A stretch of 64,000 bases of DNA from Epichloe hybrida (taxonomy: Eukaryota > Ascomycota > Sordariomycetes > Hypocreales > Clavicipitaceae). The position numbers and the translations under genes are program-made. The notes beneath the pieces were generated by a model, which did no database searches, had not been told where the DNA came from, and was given only the letters and a program-made list of their open reading frames with translations. The stretch covers positions 3,410,001-3,474,000 of the forward strand of contig JAFEKR010000005.1 of NCBI GenBank assembly GCA_019022495.1. Reading direction: 5' to 3'. Below, piece after piece: positions 11,485 through 22,643 of this stretch (the stretch's first letter is position 1; each line of letters opens with the position of its first letter).

Positions 11485-11933
11485 GGCGGTAAATGTGTGA
11501 GGTTGAATAAAATCAATAGCAAGAAATGTTGATGGCGGCGCGGGGTGTAAGATCAACGGCGCCGAAGGATACTCGGAGGTTGAAAGAAGGAGAATTTAAA
11601 TATGCCACGTTGGATGTGAGAGATGGTCAAATGGCCTTGTCTGATCTGATACTTAGTTTAGCTATGACGCCTGGCGGGTTGTGAGCCTGGTGGGGTGGGG
11701 TACCTGCGATGGCGGCGTGGCAGCTGCGACATTGCAAGTACCTGGAGGGTCGGTCTTCCCTTATCGGCCAGAGACCCCTTGACAGTGATGGCTGCGAAGT
11801 GGCTCGAGACGCATCGCCTTCATCCAACATCCACTGTTACTGTCCAGGGCCGTCTTCGATATCTTCTGGACCAGAAATCCGCCGAATCACAGCATCTGTT
11901 GCGAGACCCAATAGACTCGAAACATCATCCAAG
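11485..11933. promoter_or_regulatory. Divergent promoter region, SEC17 / GatC-like gene
   Basis: About 450 bp between two start codons. An in-frame extension of the GatC-like frame reaches back to 11709, but it lacks family similarity and would hide the mitochondrial presequence, so I count it as leader. No named element is recognised. Confidence 0.45.
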
Positions 11934-12518
11934 ATGTCATCCAAGATGTCTCCCTGCAGAGCCTGTCGTCTCGCGCTCCGACGCACCGTCCGCCCACCTC
12001 TTGTCCAAACCGCAAATCTGTCTACCAGGACGGGCCCGACCCCGAACGATATACTCTCAAAACCAAGCTGGTCAATCCAATCGCTTCGGGAGCCATCAGC
12101 CTCGGCAAAAAAGTCAGCACCAATAGAGACTATAACCACAAAACAGCTACATCACCTGCTTCGTCTAGCCGCCCTCCCACTGCCTCAGTCTCCAGCCGAG
12201 GAAGCTTCCATGATAGACACTCTCCAATCCCAGTTGCAATTTGTACGCGCAGTGCAGCGCGTGGATACCGAAGGCGTCGAGCCATTGCGCGCAATTCGAG
12301 ATGAGACTCCGGAAGCAGTGCGTGAAAATACAATCACATTGGAGGACATGAAGTCATTGCTGTCGAAGGAGGAGCTAGTGGGGTTTTACAAGCGGCCCCG
12401 GAGGATAAGGGAAAAGATTGAAGAATTCGATGAGAATTGGGATGTTTTGGCTACTGCCTCGAAGAAGGCGGGCAAATATTTTGTTGTGGAGAGCTCGAAG
12501 ACGGGTCAGGGGGAGTAA
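11934..12518 (+). CDS. Mitochondrial glutamyl-tRNA(Gln) amidotransferase subunit C-like
   Basis: GatC-type subunits stabilise the GatCAB transamidase that makes Gln-tRNA(Gln) in mitochondria. The protein has 194 residues in one exon. Its start MSSKMSPCRACRLALRRTV is Arg-rich and fits a mitochondrial presequence; a second ATG lies at 11946. The segment ITTKQLHHLLRLAALPLP, a helix and QLQFVRAVQRVDTEGVEPL, then REDxxxExxRE-like DETPEAVRENTITLED, follow the GatC fold order (helix, loop, PxxxP-like stretch). The long C-terminus after GFYKRPRRI is typical of fungal forms. In yeasts the role is filled by GatF; fission yeast Gta3 is the closer model. Family assignment from recalled signatures. Confidence 0.75.
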   Translation: MSSKMSPCRACRLALRRTVRPPLVQTANLSTRTGPTPNDILSKPSWSIQSLREPSASAKKSAPIETITTKQLHHLLRLAALPLPQSPAEEASMIDTLQSQLQFVRAVQRVDTEGVEPLRAIRDETPEAVRENTITLEDMKSLLSKEELVGFYKRPRRIREKIEEFDENWDVLATASKKAGKYFVVESSKTGQGE

Positions 12519-13632
12519 TAGGGAACCAAATATTTACTGATGTTGGCATCTGGAAACAAGCGGCGCTTCGGGCATACTTCATTGACGAAAGAAAGAAGTG
12601 GTTTTTTTCTTGGTGCGATGCAAATGATCCTGGGCGTCGAGGTCTGAGACCCCCATACGACCAAGACCTTGAGACCAACTATCATCGTGAAGGACAAGTC
12701 ATAGGGTGGACAGTCTGCTTTGGTGTAGCAAAATACAAACCGTTGAGGCTCTTTGCTAACTTCTCCGGCCGAAAAGCAACATCATATCATGTTGGGATCG
12801 AAGGGTCGAGAGATGTTAGACATTTGCAGGATACTCTTAGACCTCCTCAGTTGAGGACTGACGAGTCGTAACCCGAAGCTGTCGTTGATCACGTCTCCAT
12901 GTCGCCCGGCAGAACTCTACCTGCCGTCGTCGTAGTGGAATCGGCTTCCAAATCACACACCTTGTAGAGCTACACATCCACATCATCTTGCTGATCATGA
13001 TTCCACAACTTCAGCCCCCCGGTTTCGGCCAAGTCATCGCCCAGAACATGCTGTTAGCCGTGCAATGCTCCTTGTCACCCGTCATTATCTAAATATGCTC
13101 ATCAAACTAGTAATATAGGCAACATGGTTTACCTCAACCTCACAGACCGACGGTCTCGGAAAAAAGGGGTGGAATATAGTGCCTTTCAACATGAGCCCGA
13201 AGGCTCAAATGTCGAGTCGTTATTGGATCTGTCGATAGGATGATTGACACCATAACAAGTTGATGGCTCCATGGAGTTATCGAGCTGCACAGCAGTCGAC
13301 CCTGGACTTCCGGAGAAGCAAGGGACCGCTGGGCACAGATCCGTAGTTAAGAAGAAGAAGAAAAAAGGGAAGCAGGAAAACTTTAGCTGTTGATAAATGG
13401 GCAGGAAATTTTGGGTGGGGTTAATCACGTGTTTGCGGTGGATCGAGCGCGCTGTTATGACAATTTGACGTGGAGCTGCTTGTGCTGGACAGGCAAGGCA
13501 GGCTGGGCTCAAAGTCAAATCCAAGATTGCATTGCGCTGCCTCAATTTCATCCCCTGGAGGGTCTCTTTTTTGCAGCCCAGTGACTGCATTGATTTATCT
13601 CCACTGCCCACCACGTCGCCAGCACATTCAAG
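12519..13632. other. Long spacer upstream of SNU66
   Basis: About 1.1 kb without a supported gene. Frames in 12437-12871 and 13186-13725 have no domain. A tiny frame at 12998 (MIPQLQPPGFGQ...) of about 30 codons is the only one with a plausible start, and I do not recognise it. A CACGTG palindrome lies near 13427 and could be a bHLH site in the SNU66 promoter. A run of A with AAG triplets is at 13350-13370. Confidence 0.5.
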
Positions 13633-15664
13633 ATGGACGCTGCAACGATAGAAGAGACGAACCGGATCAGAGTATCCCTGGGCATGAAGCCTCTGCCCGT
13701 CCCCGGCGCAACTCCCACTGCACAAGCCGATAAATCTTCAACGTCTGATGGCGAGGAAGCTGCGAGCACACTAGAAAGCCGACAGGCAGAGTCCTATGTA
13801 AACTACAAGAAGTATCAGGATGCCGAGGCTGCAAAGAAGAAGCGAGAGGAGCGCGCGGCCACGATCCGGAAAGCTCGAGACGAAGCTCAAAGATTCGCAG
13901 TATTAGAGGGCAAGGGTCTCGGCGATGCGGATGACAAGGGCGAGGATGATGCAAAGTCATGGCTCATGGGTCAAAAGAAGCGGCAGAAGAAGATCGACAA
14001 AATTCGAAAGCTCGAAGAAGAGTTGGCAGCGGCAGAAGCAGCAGCAGCTGCTGCGGTTCAATACACCTCGAAAGATCTTGCGGGCATCAAAGTCGCCCAC
14101 GACACATCAGAGTTCCTCGGTGGCGAAGATCAGATTCTCACACTCAAGGATACTACCATTGACGAGAACGAGAATGAAGGTGACGAGCTGGAAAATATGG
14201 GCATGAGAGAGCTTGAAAAACTAAACGAGAGGCTCGATCTGAAGAAGAAGCGATCTGGCTACAACCCGAATGATGAAGAGGAGGGAGAGGGAGGCATCCT
14301 GGCTCAGTACGACGACGAAATAAACGGCAAGAAGGGCAAAAAGTTCACACTTGATGGCAGTGGCACCATTGCAGAGCTGGCCGATATCCTCGGCGAGCCC
14401 GCGCAAAAGGCGAACAATGCGAGTGTCAATCTCGATGAAATCATTGGTACGTGTCTTCTCTACAAATACGCTCTCAGGATCGTAAGTCAACGTTGCACTA
14501 ACCAGCAATCTCACAGGTGATGCACCAGTATCGTCAGACTATCTTGCACCATCAGAAATCAAGGTGAAGAAACCCAAAAAGAAAAAGTCAAAAGGCACAA
14601 GACAGAAGCAATATGATGACGACGATATCTTCCCCCTCGAGCCTGCGCCAGCGGACAGCAACGCCATGGAAGTGGACGGCAAAGAGGCGGCCAGCAAGAA
14701 GCGAAAAGCAGAATCCGACACCTTTGTCGACGACGACGATCTGCAAACATCTCTAGCCTTGCAACGGAAAAGCGCCCTCAAGAAGAGAAAGAAGGTTAAG
14801 CCCGAGGATCTTGTAAGGCAGCTCAAAGAAGAAGATAGCCAAGACGCAAATGACGAGCAAGACAACGGCGGACTAGTCATTGGTGAAATTTCCGAATTTG
14901 TCTCCAACTTGAGCAAACGTGATGACGAAGAAGAAAGTAAACACAAGAGACCTCGAGCACAAACCGGAAGTCCACCTGCCAGAGAAGACCATCCCATGGA
15001 GGAAGGCGGCGACGATGACGACCATAACACAAACCCAGCCATAAAACGAGAAGCATCTGTACCATCACATCAGGACACCGAGGCCGACAGAGGCGTCGAG
15101 GAAGAGAAGACGATTGGCGAAGGCATGGGCGCTGCGCTTAGCCTCCTCCGCGAGCGTGGCCTCATCGAAGCCTCCCATGGAGATGAGTACGAAAGCTTCC
15201 GCGACCGCGAAGACTTCCTCTCTCGCAAGCGTCTCCTCGAAGACGAACTCGAAGAACAAACTCGGCAGCAGCGCGAGCGTGACCGAGCCAACGGTCGTCT
15301 GGACCGCATGACGGTCCGCGAGCGCGAAGACTACGCCCGCCAGCAGAACCAACGTCGTGATCAACAACAATCCCTCCGCATGGCCGAGCTCTTCTCAGCC
15401 AACTACAAGCCAAATGTACAGTTAAAATACCACGACGAGCACGGTCGCTCGCTCGACCGGAAAGAAGCATTCAAGCACCTCAGCCATCAATTCCACGGCA
15501 AAGGCAGCGGCAAAGGCAAGACAGAAAAGCGTCTCAAACGGGTGGAGGATGAGAAGAGACGCGAGTCCCAGAGCTTATTTGACGCCAGTGCAAACGGAGG
15601 CATGAGCGCCGCCACAGCACAGCAGCTAAAAAAGAGAAGAGAGGCCGGTGTACGACTTGGTTAG
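13633..15664 (+). CDS. SNU66: SART-1/Snu66 family, U4/U6.U5 tri-snRNP protein
   Basis: Snu66/SART1 bridges the tri-snRNP and is needed to build the active spliceosome. Two exons (13633-14446, 14517-15664) give 653 residues. Diagnostic pieces in order: [15 protein letters not shown] at the start, [11 protein letters not shown], the block [30 protein letters not shown], and near the end [34 protein letters not shown] and [21 protein letters not shown]. Charged Lys/Glu coiled stretches separate them, as in the family. The intron has GTACGT and CACAG ends. The short basic C-terminus [11 protein letters not shown] closes the protein as in relatives. Confidence 0.96.
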
Positions 15665-16457
15665 ACGTGTGCTGTTCAAGTTGCTTTTACAATGTACCCA
15701 GTAGAGGGCGAATAGGTTCTAAAAGGTGCTGGTCCCCCCTTCTTTTTTTTTCTATATTCATGACTGCCATTTTTTAATTGCTGACGCAGTGACTTGATAG
15801 ACGGGACGGGGTTCTGTCATCCTTATGTGGTACTGTTTGTGGTACGTGATATGGAATACGTGAGGTGTAATGTCGTGAATGTCGTAATGCTGCCGTGGAC
15901 GTAACGTAGATGTGTCAATCGAGGTAGTCTTCATCTGGATACTTGTACGAAGTGAATTAGGATGTCGTCGGGTAGATGTTTTATGGGTATCGCAGAGGGA
16001 CGTAGCTCCAGGCCTGACAACATTTTTGCTAGAAAAGCACATTCCGCGAGCCTAACAAATGGATGGTGCTTCATGGGAATGGTGTGATCTATCCGATATT
16101 CCTTCTGTGCGCCGAAGTTGCACGTGTTCGATGTAGTGGTTGAACGCGAATTTACGTATTCTCTGCTTGCAAGTTGGGTTGCGAATACCTCTTCGAACTA
16201 GAATGGTGCGAAATGAGTCATCGTACTCCGTAATGTTACACTGACTCGAGGCCTGTTTGCGAAAGAACCACCCGTCACCTCGAGCGTACTAGATGAGCAT
16301 TAATTTCCAACCATACTGTTATCAGGAAAAACTATCGCTATCCGTATATATCGTCCCGACGCCGTGCAGTAAACCAAGTTTAAAAAAAATAAGAAAAAAA
16401 ATAAGAAAAAAAAATAAAAATAAAAAAATAAAATAAAAAAATGGCATGAAATTCAAC
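15665..16457. other. Convergent 3' spacer SNU66 / TAG1-like gene
   Basis: About 790 bp between two stop codons. It contains an A-rich low-complexity run at 16380-16441 with AAT and AAG interruptions. No gene is supported. Confidence 0.55.
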
Positions 16458-19293
16458 TTATAGCGAAACCTTTGCCCCAATCCCCTCCCCCGCATACTTG
16501 ACTTCTTCCGTCCAGTATCCGACTCTGACTGTGACATCCGCTGCGGCATCCAGCTTCAGCGTGCCCCCTAGTGCGTCTCTCAACTTGTCGAACCCAACAT
16601 GGTCGGCCGACCACTGCACTGGCAGACGGGGAGTTTGCGACAGCCCCGGCGGGACATCTATTGGCTGGTCGTACGTGATTTGGCCCACGGGTTCTGTGTG
16701 GTTGTAAAAGGCTGTGGCGTTGATGTACTCTACATGTACGGTGTCGTGGCCGAGAGGCGATGCCAGTGTGAACGAGGCAGTGGACGATAGAATATGAAAT
16801 GTGGCATCTCGGATGAACCCTTGTCTGTCGCGACCATTTTCATCATCTCCGTCTCCGGGGAATCTCAGGCGTGGCGTTAACAAAGTTATGTTTATTTTGG
16901 AGAGCGCTTCGCCAATGACTGGCATTCCTGGAATTGAGTCTCTGTGTGCTCTGAGTGTGATGGTGGTGTTTTTGCCGCACAAGTACGCGGATAGCAGATC
17001 ACGGGCGACTTTATGAGCCTTGTCCCCGCCGAATGAGTACGGGTCCCATGTTGCTTCTATCATGATGTTGTTGTTCAATCCATGTGCGAAACGCAGATTC
17101 TTAGTGGTGGCTTCACCTATCGAATGATTGCCTTTCACAAGGTGTATATTGAAGAATGGAATCAAGGCTGTATACGGCGTGGGATTGGTAATGTTGACCA
17201 TTGCTCGTATGTCAACGCCCGTGTTAGAAGTATTGAGGATTTGCAACTCCCCGACTCGGGGGTCCAAGCCTGCAAGCATGTCCCCAGGCACTTCTGCAAC
17301 GTGTTAGCCAGAGGACGCCAGGGCACTTGACGGTTGCGGTCGACACGGATCGGCAATAGCACAAGTACCATGTGCCATCTTCCGTGTCGGATGAAATGTG
17401 ATACGCTACCACATGGAAGACGGACGTTTGATAGGAACTTTGCCGGTGGCGGGAACCCCTCTGATAACCAAATGACCAAGAACGGTTTTGACTTTGACGT
17501 CCACGTTGGACTTGACGTCGAGAATGATATCATCGTCGCCAAATAATAGCTTCTGCATGATATCGGAGAATGTGTCGCCGTCGAGTATATCGATTGGGGC
17601 GTCGAAAATTCGTGATTTGATGCTCATAAGATCTTCGGCCTCGGGTTGACTGATTATCTTTGAAGTCGCCTTCTGCCATTTGTCTACGTTCAGCTGTCCC
17701 AACTTTTTGTCCTCGTAAAATAGGTCGCCATTGGCTCGGACGCTGGTGACATCGATGTTCATGCTCATGTCGGCAGGAATGGCGGCTAAGACACGGACAG
17801 TCCCGGATACCCGAGGCTTGCTGTCAGGGTCGCTTGGATCTGCAAAGGGGCTTGGCAGCTTGAAGTCGACATCTTCGAGCGTGAAGTTGCGTAAAAGGTT
17901 GTCCACCGATCGCCCAGGGAACTGAATGGGAACTGTGACACTTTCTATGAAGTCACCAATCCATTCTGGCAAATCGCCGTTTCCTGATGCTTTACCACGC
18001 ACAAATACCTCTGCGTCTTCGCCGTGCAAGTAACGCTTCATGAAATGGTCGAGCGGAGACAATTCACTCGATGGGCAGGCTTTGATCAGGGACTTTGGTA
18101 GCTCGCGAATGGTTCCTTTGGCTTCTACAGTAACATTTGACTTGGGGCGAACCTCGATAGCGCTTGAAATTGCCGAAGCAACCTTGATGTTCGGCTGAGC
18201 AGAATCACAGTTCGGAACGAGGACTTCGAACCCTAGAGATGGTACGATCAACCCAATGGGGAATTCGTTGTAGGCAGTGATGGAGACATTGGCACCAACT
18301 CCCATCTTGCCATCGTCACCGACGGGCACATCATGGAAAACGAGGGTTTCAATGGTATATTCGGGCATGGAAGGAAGCTCATTGGCTGCGAAAGCGTTAG
18401 CCAAAGTGCTTTTAAGTTGTGGACAAACATTGATCTTTTCTCGACTCTGATGTGGCTCTATATTATTTGATGGTCTTCTGACCAAAATATATGGCAGAAA
18501 AGGCGCGGTAGAGAGATTGACCTTCAAATACCATAGATTCCGACACATCATGAGTCCCCAGAGGGAAGATGCCGGACTTGAGGTTGAGCGCCGTGGCTCC
18601 CGTAACCTTGAGCTGATGGAGCTTGCCCTGAAGCCATTCGTTGACCACCTTCCGCGCTGTCTCGGTGTCGCCAGGAACGAAATCGGCCACAAAATCCAAG
18701 TTCGTTACTTGTCCATCCACGAGACGGAGGTTGATTGGGGGGAGCAAAGCACTCCCGACCAGAGCATTGTCAAAGTCAGGCAGGTGAAGACGAAGTTTGG
18801 TCTCCTCAGTACCGAGTTGTCTCATGATAGCTGTTGCGATCCTTCCGATTCTACGAGTATTGTCGTCCTGAACTCGTGAGCCGTCAAGTTTGAACGTGCC
18901 CTTAATCCGAGCTCGGACTCCGTCGGCTGTCAGTGACTCTACAGACAAGTCTGTTGGTTCCAAAACAACTGCATTTTCGACATATTCCTGTACAGCTGGA
19001 GGGACGACAAAGCCGAGGATCATGACCACAGCGACTAATATGCCCAGGACTATTATTGCAACGAGGGACGGCCACCTCCGCTTCCCCTTGGGCTGTGTTT
19101 CATGTTTGATCTGCTGCAGCTGCTGCGTTGGCGGACTGTCGTCGTCTTGTTGGGAGTCATCGGCGCCAGAGTCTCTTCTGTTCGATAGCAATGGAGACGA
19201 TTCGGTTGGGCGATGCTGTTCAGTGTCATTCTCGTGCTCGTCTGCAGCGGCTGCCGCCAGGAGCGGCGATCGTTCGTTAGCGTCAGCAGGCAT
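16458..19293 (-). CDS. Large type II vacuolar-type membrane protein, TAG1/DUF3712-like
   Basis: Exons on the minus strand are about 18522-19293, 17426-18385 and 16458-17293, giving 855 residues. The start at 19293 reads MPADANERSPLL. Acidic dileucine sorting signals (ERSPLL, ESSPLL) lie in the cytosolic tail, then one transmembrane helix (SLVAIIVLGILVAVVMILG) at about residues 85-105. The rest is a long lumenal region of LEA-2-like beta domains with several NxT/S sites (NITNPTPYTA). This layout fits the fungal family with yeast Tag1, a vacuolar protein linked to ending autophagy. In fungal databases relatives are often labelled pre-rRNA processing protein, which the topology does not support. 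The second intron's GTCCGT donor at 17425 is unusual, so that edge is uncertain. Confidence 0.7.
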
Positions 19294-19958
19294 GGTAGTG
19301 ACGTTCACGATGACGCTCGGAGGGGCAATGCCTGCGGCAAGTGCTGCGAATGGAGACCTTGGAGTTGGTAACTACGATGAGAGACTTCAGGAGAGATCGC
19401 AGTGCTGATGGAGCTTTTGGCAGAACGATGGAGCGAGGAAGGGAGGAAGATGGGAGACGATGACGGCGTTATCAGTAGATTCGGTACTATGATTGGCTAA
19501 TCCGACCTTGGAGTGGCCGTGTATGTAAGCCGTGTACCATTTTACCGGGGCCACACGTTGCCGCTTCTCGTTATAGCATAAATTGTCTGCGACGACTTCC
19601 ACATGGTCCCTTCTGCCGTCGGGGCGATCATGAACAATCGCGAAAAGTAGCTAGAATTGTTCTTCAACAATCAACAATACGCCTGGACACCCATACTCGA
19701 GCCATTCCCCATCAAAAAACAACGCCACCAAAAAGGGCAATAGAGAGAGCAATCGCGAAGTAAGCTTACAGCAGAGGTTGCCAATACTGTGTTTTCTTGC
19801 TCACCGGCGCTGTACTCACATAACAATTCGTCCTACATAGCTGCATTTAGTTAAGCGACTTGATTGCCACTACCTAAGGCGCTGCTTCTGACGTCTTTGA
19901 CGATGTTCGGTGTAAACTACAAAACGCATGTTCTGGGCGACACAGAACTACCTGACTC
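19294..19958. other. Spacer between intact block and damaged block
   Basis: About 660 bp holding the TAG1-like promoter on the left. No gene is supported. A 25-bp direct repeat starts at 19873 and is described separately. This spacer marks the change from intact housekeeping genes to broken accessory genes. Confidence 0.5.
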
Positions 19959-19982
19959 CTAAGGCGCTGCTTCTGACGTCTT
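19873..19982. repeat. 25-bp direct repeat, 85 bp apart
   Basis: The 25 bases at 19873-19897 recur exactly at 19958-19982 (both begin CCTAAGGCGC and end GACGTCTT). The second copy overlaps the last codons of the GNAT pseudogene. It looks like a local tandem duplication that copied the 3' end of that gene. Confidence 0.85.
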
Positions 19983-20838
19983 GTCTGTCTCGTTTCCTGT
20001 ACACCCCACCCGCGACGAAGCAGATCGGAAACGCCTCCGGCGTGACTTTTCCACTAGGAATAAAAACTCATGCCCATCAGGCAACTCACCGAGAGGCCAG
20101 TTTCCATCTTCGCTAAACCAGGCAAGTGCCTCAAGGGGTTCGACGTGATCGACATAGAAATTGGAATCCACACCAGACACCATTCCGGTTGTATCATCGG
20201 AGTGAAAAAGACTTCCGCGAAGCTTCGCGTCTCGTATGTAATTGATCGGCGATGCCTTCAACACATCAGCGGCATGGTCTCGAGCAAAGTCCATTGAGAC
20301 CTCGGAAAACCGAATATCTGAGACCTAGTCAGCAAAGAGTTCACTCGTAAAGGTTTATCACGTACCTCCGATTGCCTTCGCAAGGGCTTTACACGCAGCT
20401 GGATGGGAACTCATAATCCCAAATACATCGTCGTCGTTATCAATTAAGGTCAAAAGGAGGGTGGTTGCAAGCCTTCGTTCACGGTAATCGCTGTGGACTA
20501 CTAACTGGGTCACCCAGCAGACTTGACGACCCGCATGCTCCCAGCGACATGCGAAAGCATTCCCTGCCAGGACTCCATTGATGGTCACAGTGGCGTAGGT
20601 ACTGTTCGATCCATCGGGAAGACACTGTGCTCGGAGACGGTCTGCGCTCATTTTGACGCGACTCCCTTTCGGCATTTAAGCGACGAACTCGTAGACCAAG
20701 GATGAAGACATACTCACCAGGCTTCCCAAATCCCCCATTACCCCATACGCCGTAATTTTCGCTTCAGAGTTTCGCTGCGTCCTTCAACATGACCTCCGTG
20801 ACTTGTTCACGTTTGAAGCTGCTGACAAGCTTTGCCAT
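19959..20838 (-). pseudogene. GNAT-family N-acetyltransferase, nonsense codon in exon 1
   Basis: GNAT enzymes move an acetyl group from acetyl-CoA to an amine; the substrate here is unknown. Exons on the minus strand: 20718-20838, 20366-20665 and 19959-20317, joined in phase with good GTGAGT and GTACGT donors. The acetyl-CoA fold is visible: strand TYATVTINGVLAGNAFACRW, then WVTQLVVHSDYRERRLATTL, the Q/RxxGxG-like loop in degenerate form. Codon 25 (TGA at 20764-20766) breaks exon 1 just before the SENYGVWGNGGFGKPG segment. The natural residue was perhaps Trp. Translation might restart at the ATG near 20675 inside the intron, but this would lose the first 40 residues. It could also be a rare allele. 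Confidence 0.7.
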
Positions 20839-21120
20839 CGTGTCTGCAGATGCTTTCCTTCGTTTTCAATGAGGCTCGTCTACTTCAAAAGTCTGAACGT
20901 CGACAAAGTCAGAGAATCGCAAGGAGGCAGAGTTTTTGGGCGCCATTATTGCGCGAATGTTGTTAGTTTTATGGAAGTTGGTGCGGCTAAGGGTAGAAGG
21001 GGGGAAGGTGCAAGGCACCTGCCCCACCTCGCATAAGACCCCTCTTAACAAAGTTTTTCGCTACAGAGTTTTAGGGTGTGATCCACGAAAACTCTGCAAA
21101 GTTAGCAGAGTGTAGTGGAT

Positions 21121-21353
21121 TTTATTGATTTTTTGCGTCATTAGTTATAGGCCTTATGGCTAATGTATCTAATTTATTGATTTTTAAATTTTTTTTTTTA
21201 CATCATTGGTTATAGCCAATGCATCTGATTTTTTTTTAAACAATTGCTGGCAATACCCAGCCAGTAAAACAATTAACAATTAAATGCTTAGATCCACAGT
21301 AATAAATAAGCTTTAAGGTTATAAATATAGGGGGCTATAAGGTTAGAGTAAAG
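21121..21353 (+). repeat. Dispersed repeat A, copy 1
   Basis: AT-rich insertion between damaged genes. The core 21173-21353 matches 42383-42557 nearly base for base and partly matches 37113-37203. Its hallmark is CATTGGTTATAGCCAATGCA, a hairpin with a CCAAT box on each arm, followed by AATTGCTGGCAATACC and a T-rich tract before it. A decayed extra half copy is at 21121-21172. No coding capacity. I see no clear terminal inverted repeats, so the class is unknown; a short non-autonomous transposon remnant is likely. Confidence 0.75.
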
Positions 21354-22097
21354 TGAAAAACCTCCTCAGATGGATTGTAATGCGCGCTAAGACGCAGAGC
21401 ATCACTCCAATACGTTTCAGCTTGTCCGGGAGGGTACGTCCGAGCTAACGCAATGCATGACCGGACATGTCCAAGTCGATGGACGATATCGAGAGATTGC
21501 ATATTTCCATAGAGGATCAACAGTTCTTTCAAGGATTTCCTTGCCTCATCCACTGCACCTTCTCGGAGGTGGACCTCCGAAAACGACAAGAGGAGGCGCC
21601 CACGGACTTTTCGAGTTCGCCACTCCGACCAATTTGAGGGCAGGCTCAAGTAACTGACCTGGCTTGCAACAGATGATGGCGTTGAGTATCCTGAGATATG
21701 TAGTCCAACTCGCAGTACAAGTCTGCCAGCGCGGACTGGATCATGGCCCTTTTAGATGCCCGGATACCATGGGTTCCAGAACATCGCTCGAAGCAGAGCT
21801 TAGCACTGTAAAAATCGCCTTGGCCTCTCATAATGCGACCAACACAGTAGATTTGGTCCCAAAGCATTTGAACCTGGTCGTCATGGAGATTCCTAGCAAC
21901 TTGAATGTCCCGCCGCGCAATCCGGTTAGCGTCCGTGTGCTCTTTAGCTGGCAAATAAGATTGTTTTACTAGCGACAATTGTAGAGGTTCCATAAGGTGA
22001 TCTGGTAGGTTGGGTGACTGTTCGATATACGTGAGTTTCTCTTGCTCGGAGCTCAGAAGACGACCTCGCAGTCGCAGGAAGGATTTCGCTTTTTAAA
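21335..22097 (-). pseudogene. TPR-type protein fragment
   Basis: Two minus-strand frames in different phases read as one degenerate protein: first about 22097-21650 (LSSEQEKLTYIEQSPNLPDH through FYSAKLCFERC), then about 21649-21335 (EVHLREGAVDEARKSLKELL through YWSDALRLSAHYNP). The repeated helix pairs with conserved Ala, Leu and Tyr spacing look like tetratricopeptide repeats of the kind found at the C-terminus of fungal NLR-like proteins. There is a stop just upstream (near 22098), a frameshift near 21650, and the 3' end runs into repeat A. No complete gene remains. The NLR link is a guess from the repeat style. Confidence 0.5.
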
Positions 22098-22643
22098 TCC
22101 CTTGTATCTGCTTCTGCCTCTCACTCCCTTAACCTTCTCTCTCCCCTTTCACCCACCACTCTTCTTAGCAATACCTACTCTAGCCTTAATAACGATAGAG
22201 GAGAATCAAGACTTTTCTGTCCTGGTGTCCTCAGGACGTTAGCCTCACAGGGTATGTATATACGCATCTATATTGAAAACCAAGTTTGCCTTCTAACTCC
22301 AAGGGAGGTGAAGGTGTAGCAATAATATCCATCAAGTTGATGTTGATCTTGGATTTCGTTATCACGCAGAGACATCTTGAAGTCACAGAGAGCCAACCCT
22401 GCCCGCATCGACTAGCGAAACAAATCTCACACGAGCCCATGAACTGGAAAAATTGCGGGTTTTTCGTTGTACTACATGTGAGATTACGCCAAGTGCCTTT
22501 CCTTTTCTCGGGCATGCATAAACATCTGAACCATGATTTGAAACATGTTTAAGGAAATCAGGCAATAATGAAGGAAAAATCAGGGCTTAGTTACATCCCG
22601 GAGTGATGATGATGATGATGCTATTGCTGCGATTTCATCTTTA
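22098..22643. other. Spacer with pyrimidine-rich stretch
   Basis: About 550 bp with no supported gene. The stretch 22110-22170 is a CT-rich run (CTCTCACTCCC...), of the sort found in retroelement LTRs, but I find no matching partner in the window. A GAT microsatellite (ATGATGATGATGATG) lies at 22603-22619. Confidence 0.45.

Noticed and set aside
13186..13725. 179-codon minus-strand frame before SNU66
   Set aside because: No domain, and it overlaps the SNU66 start and leader.
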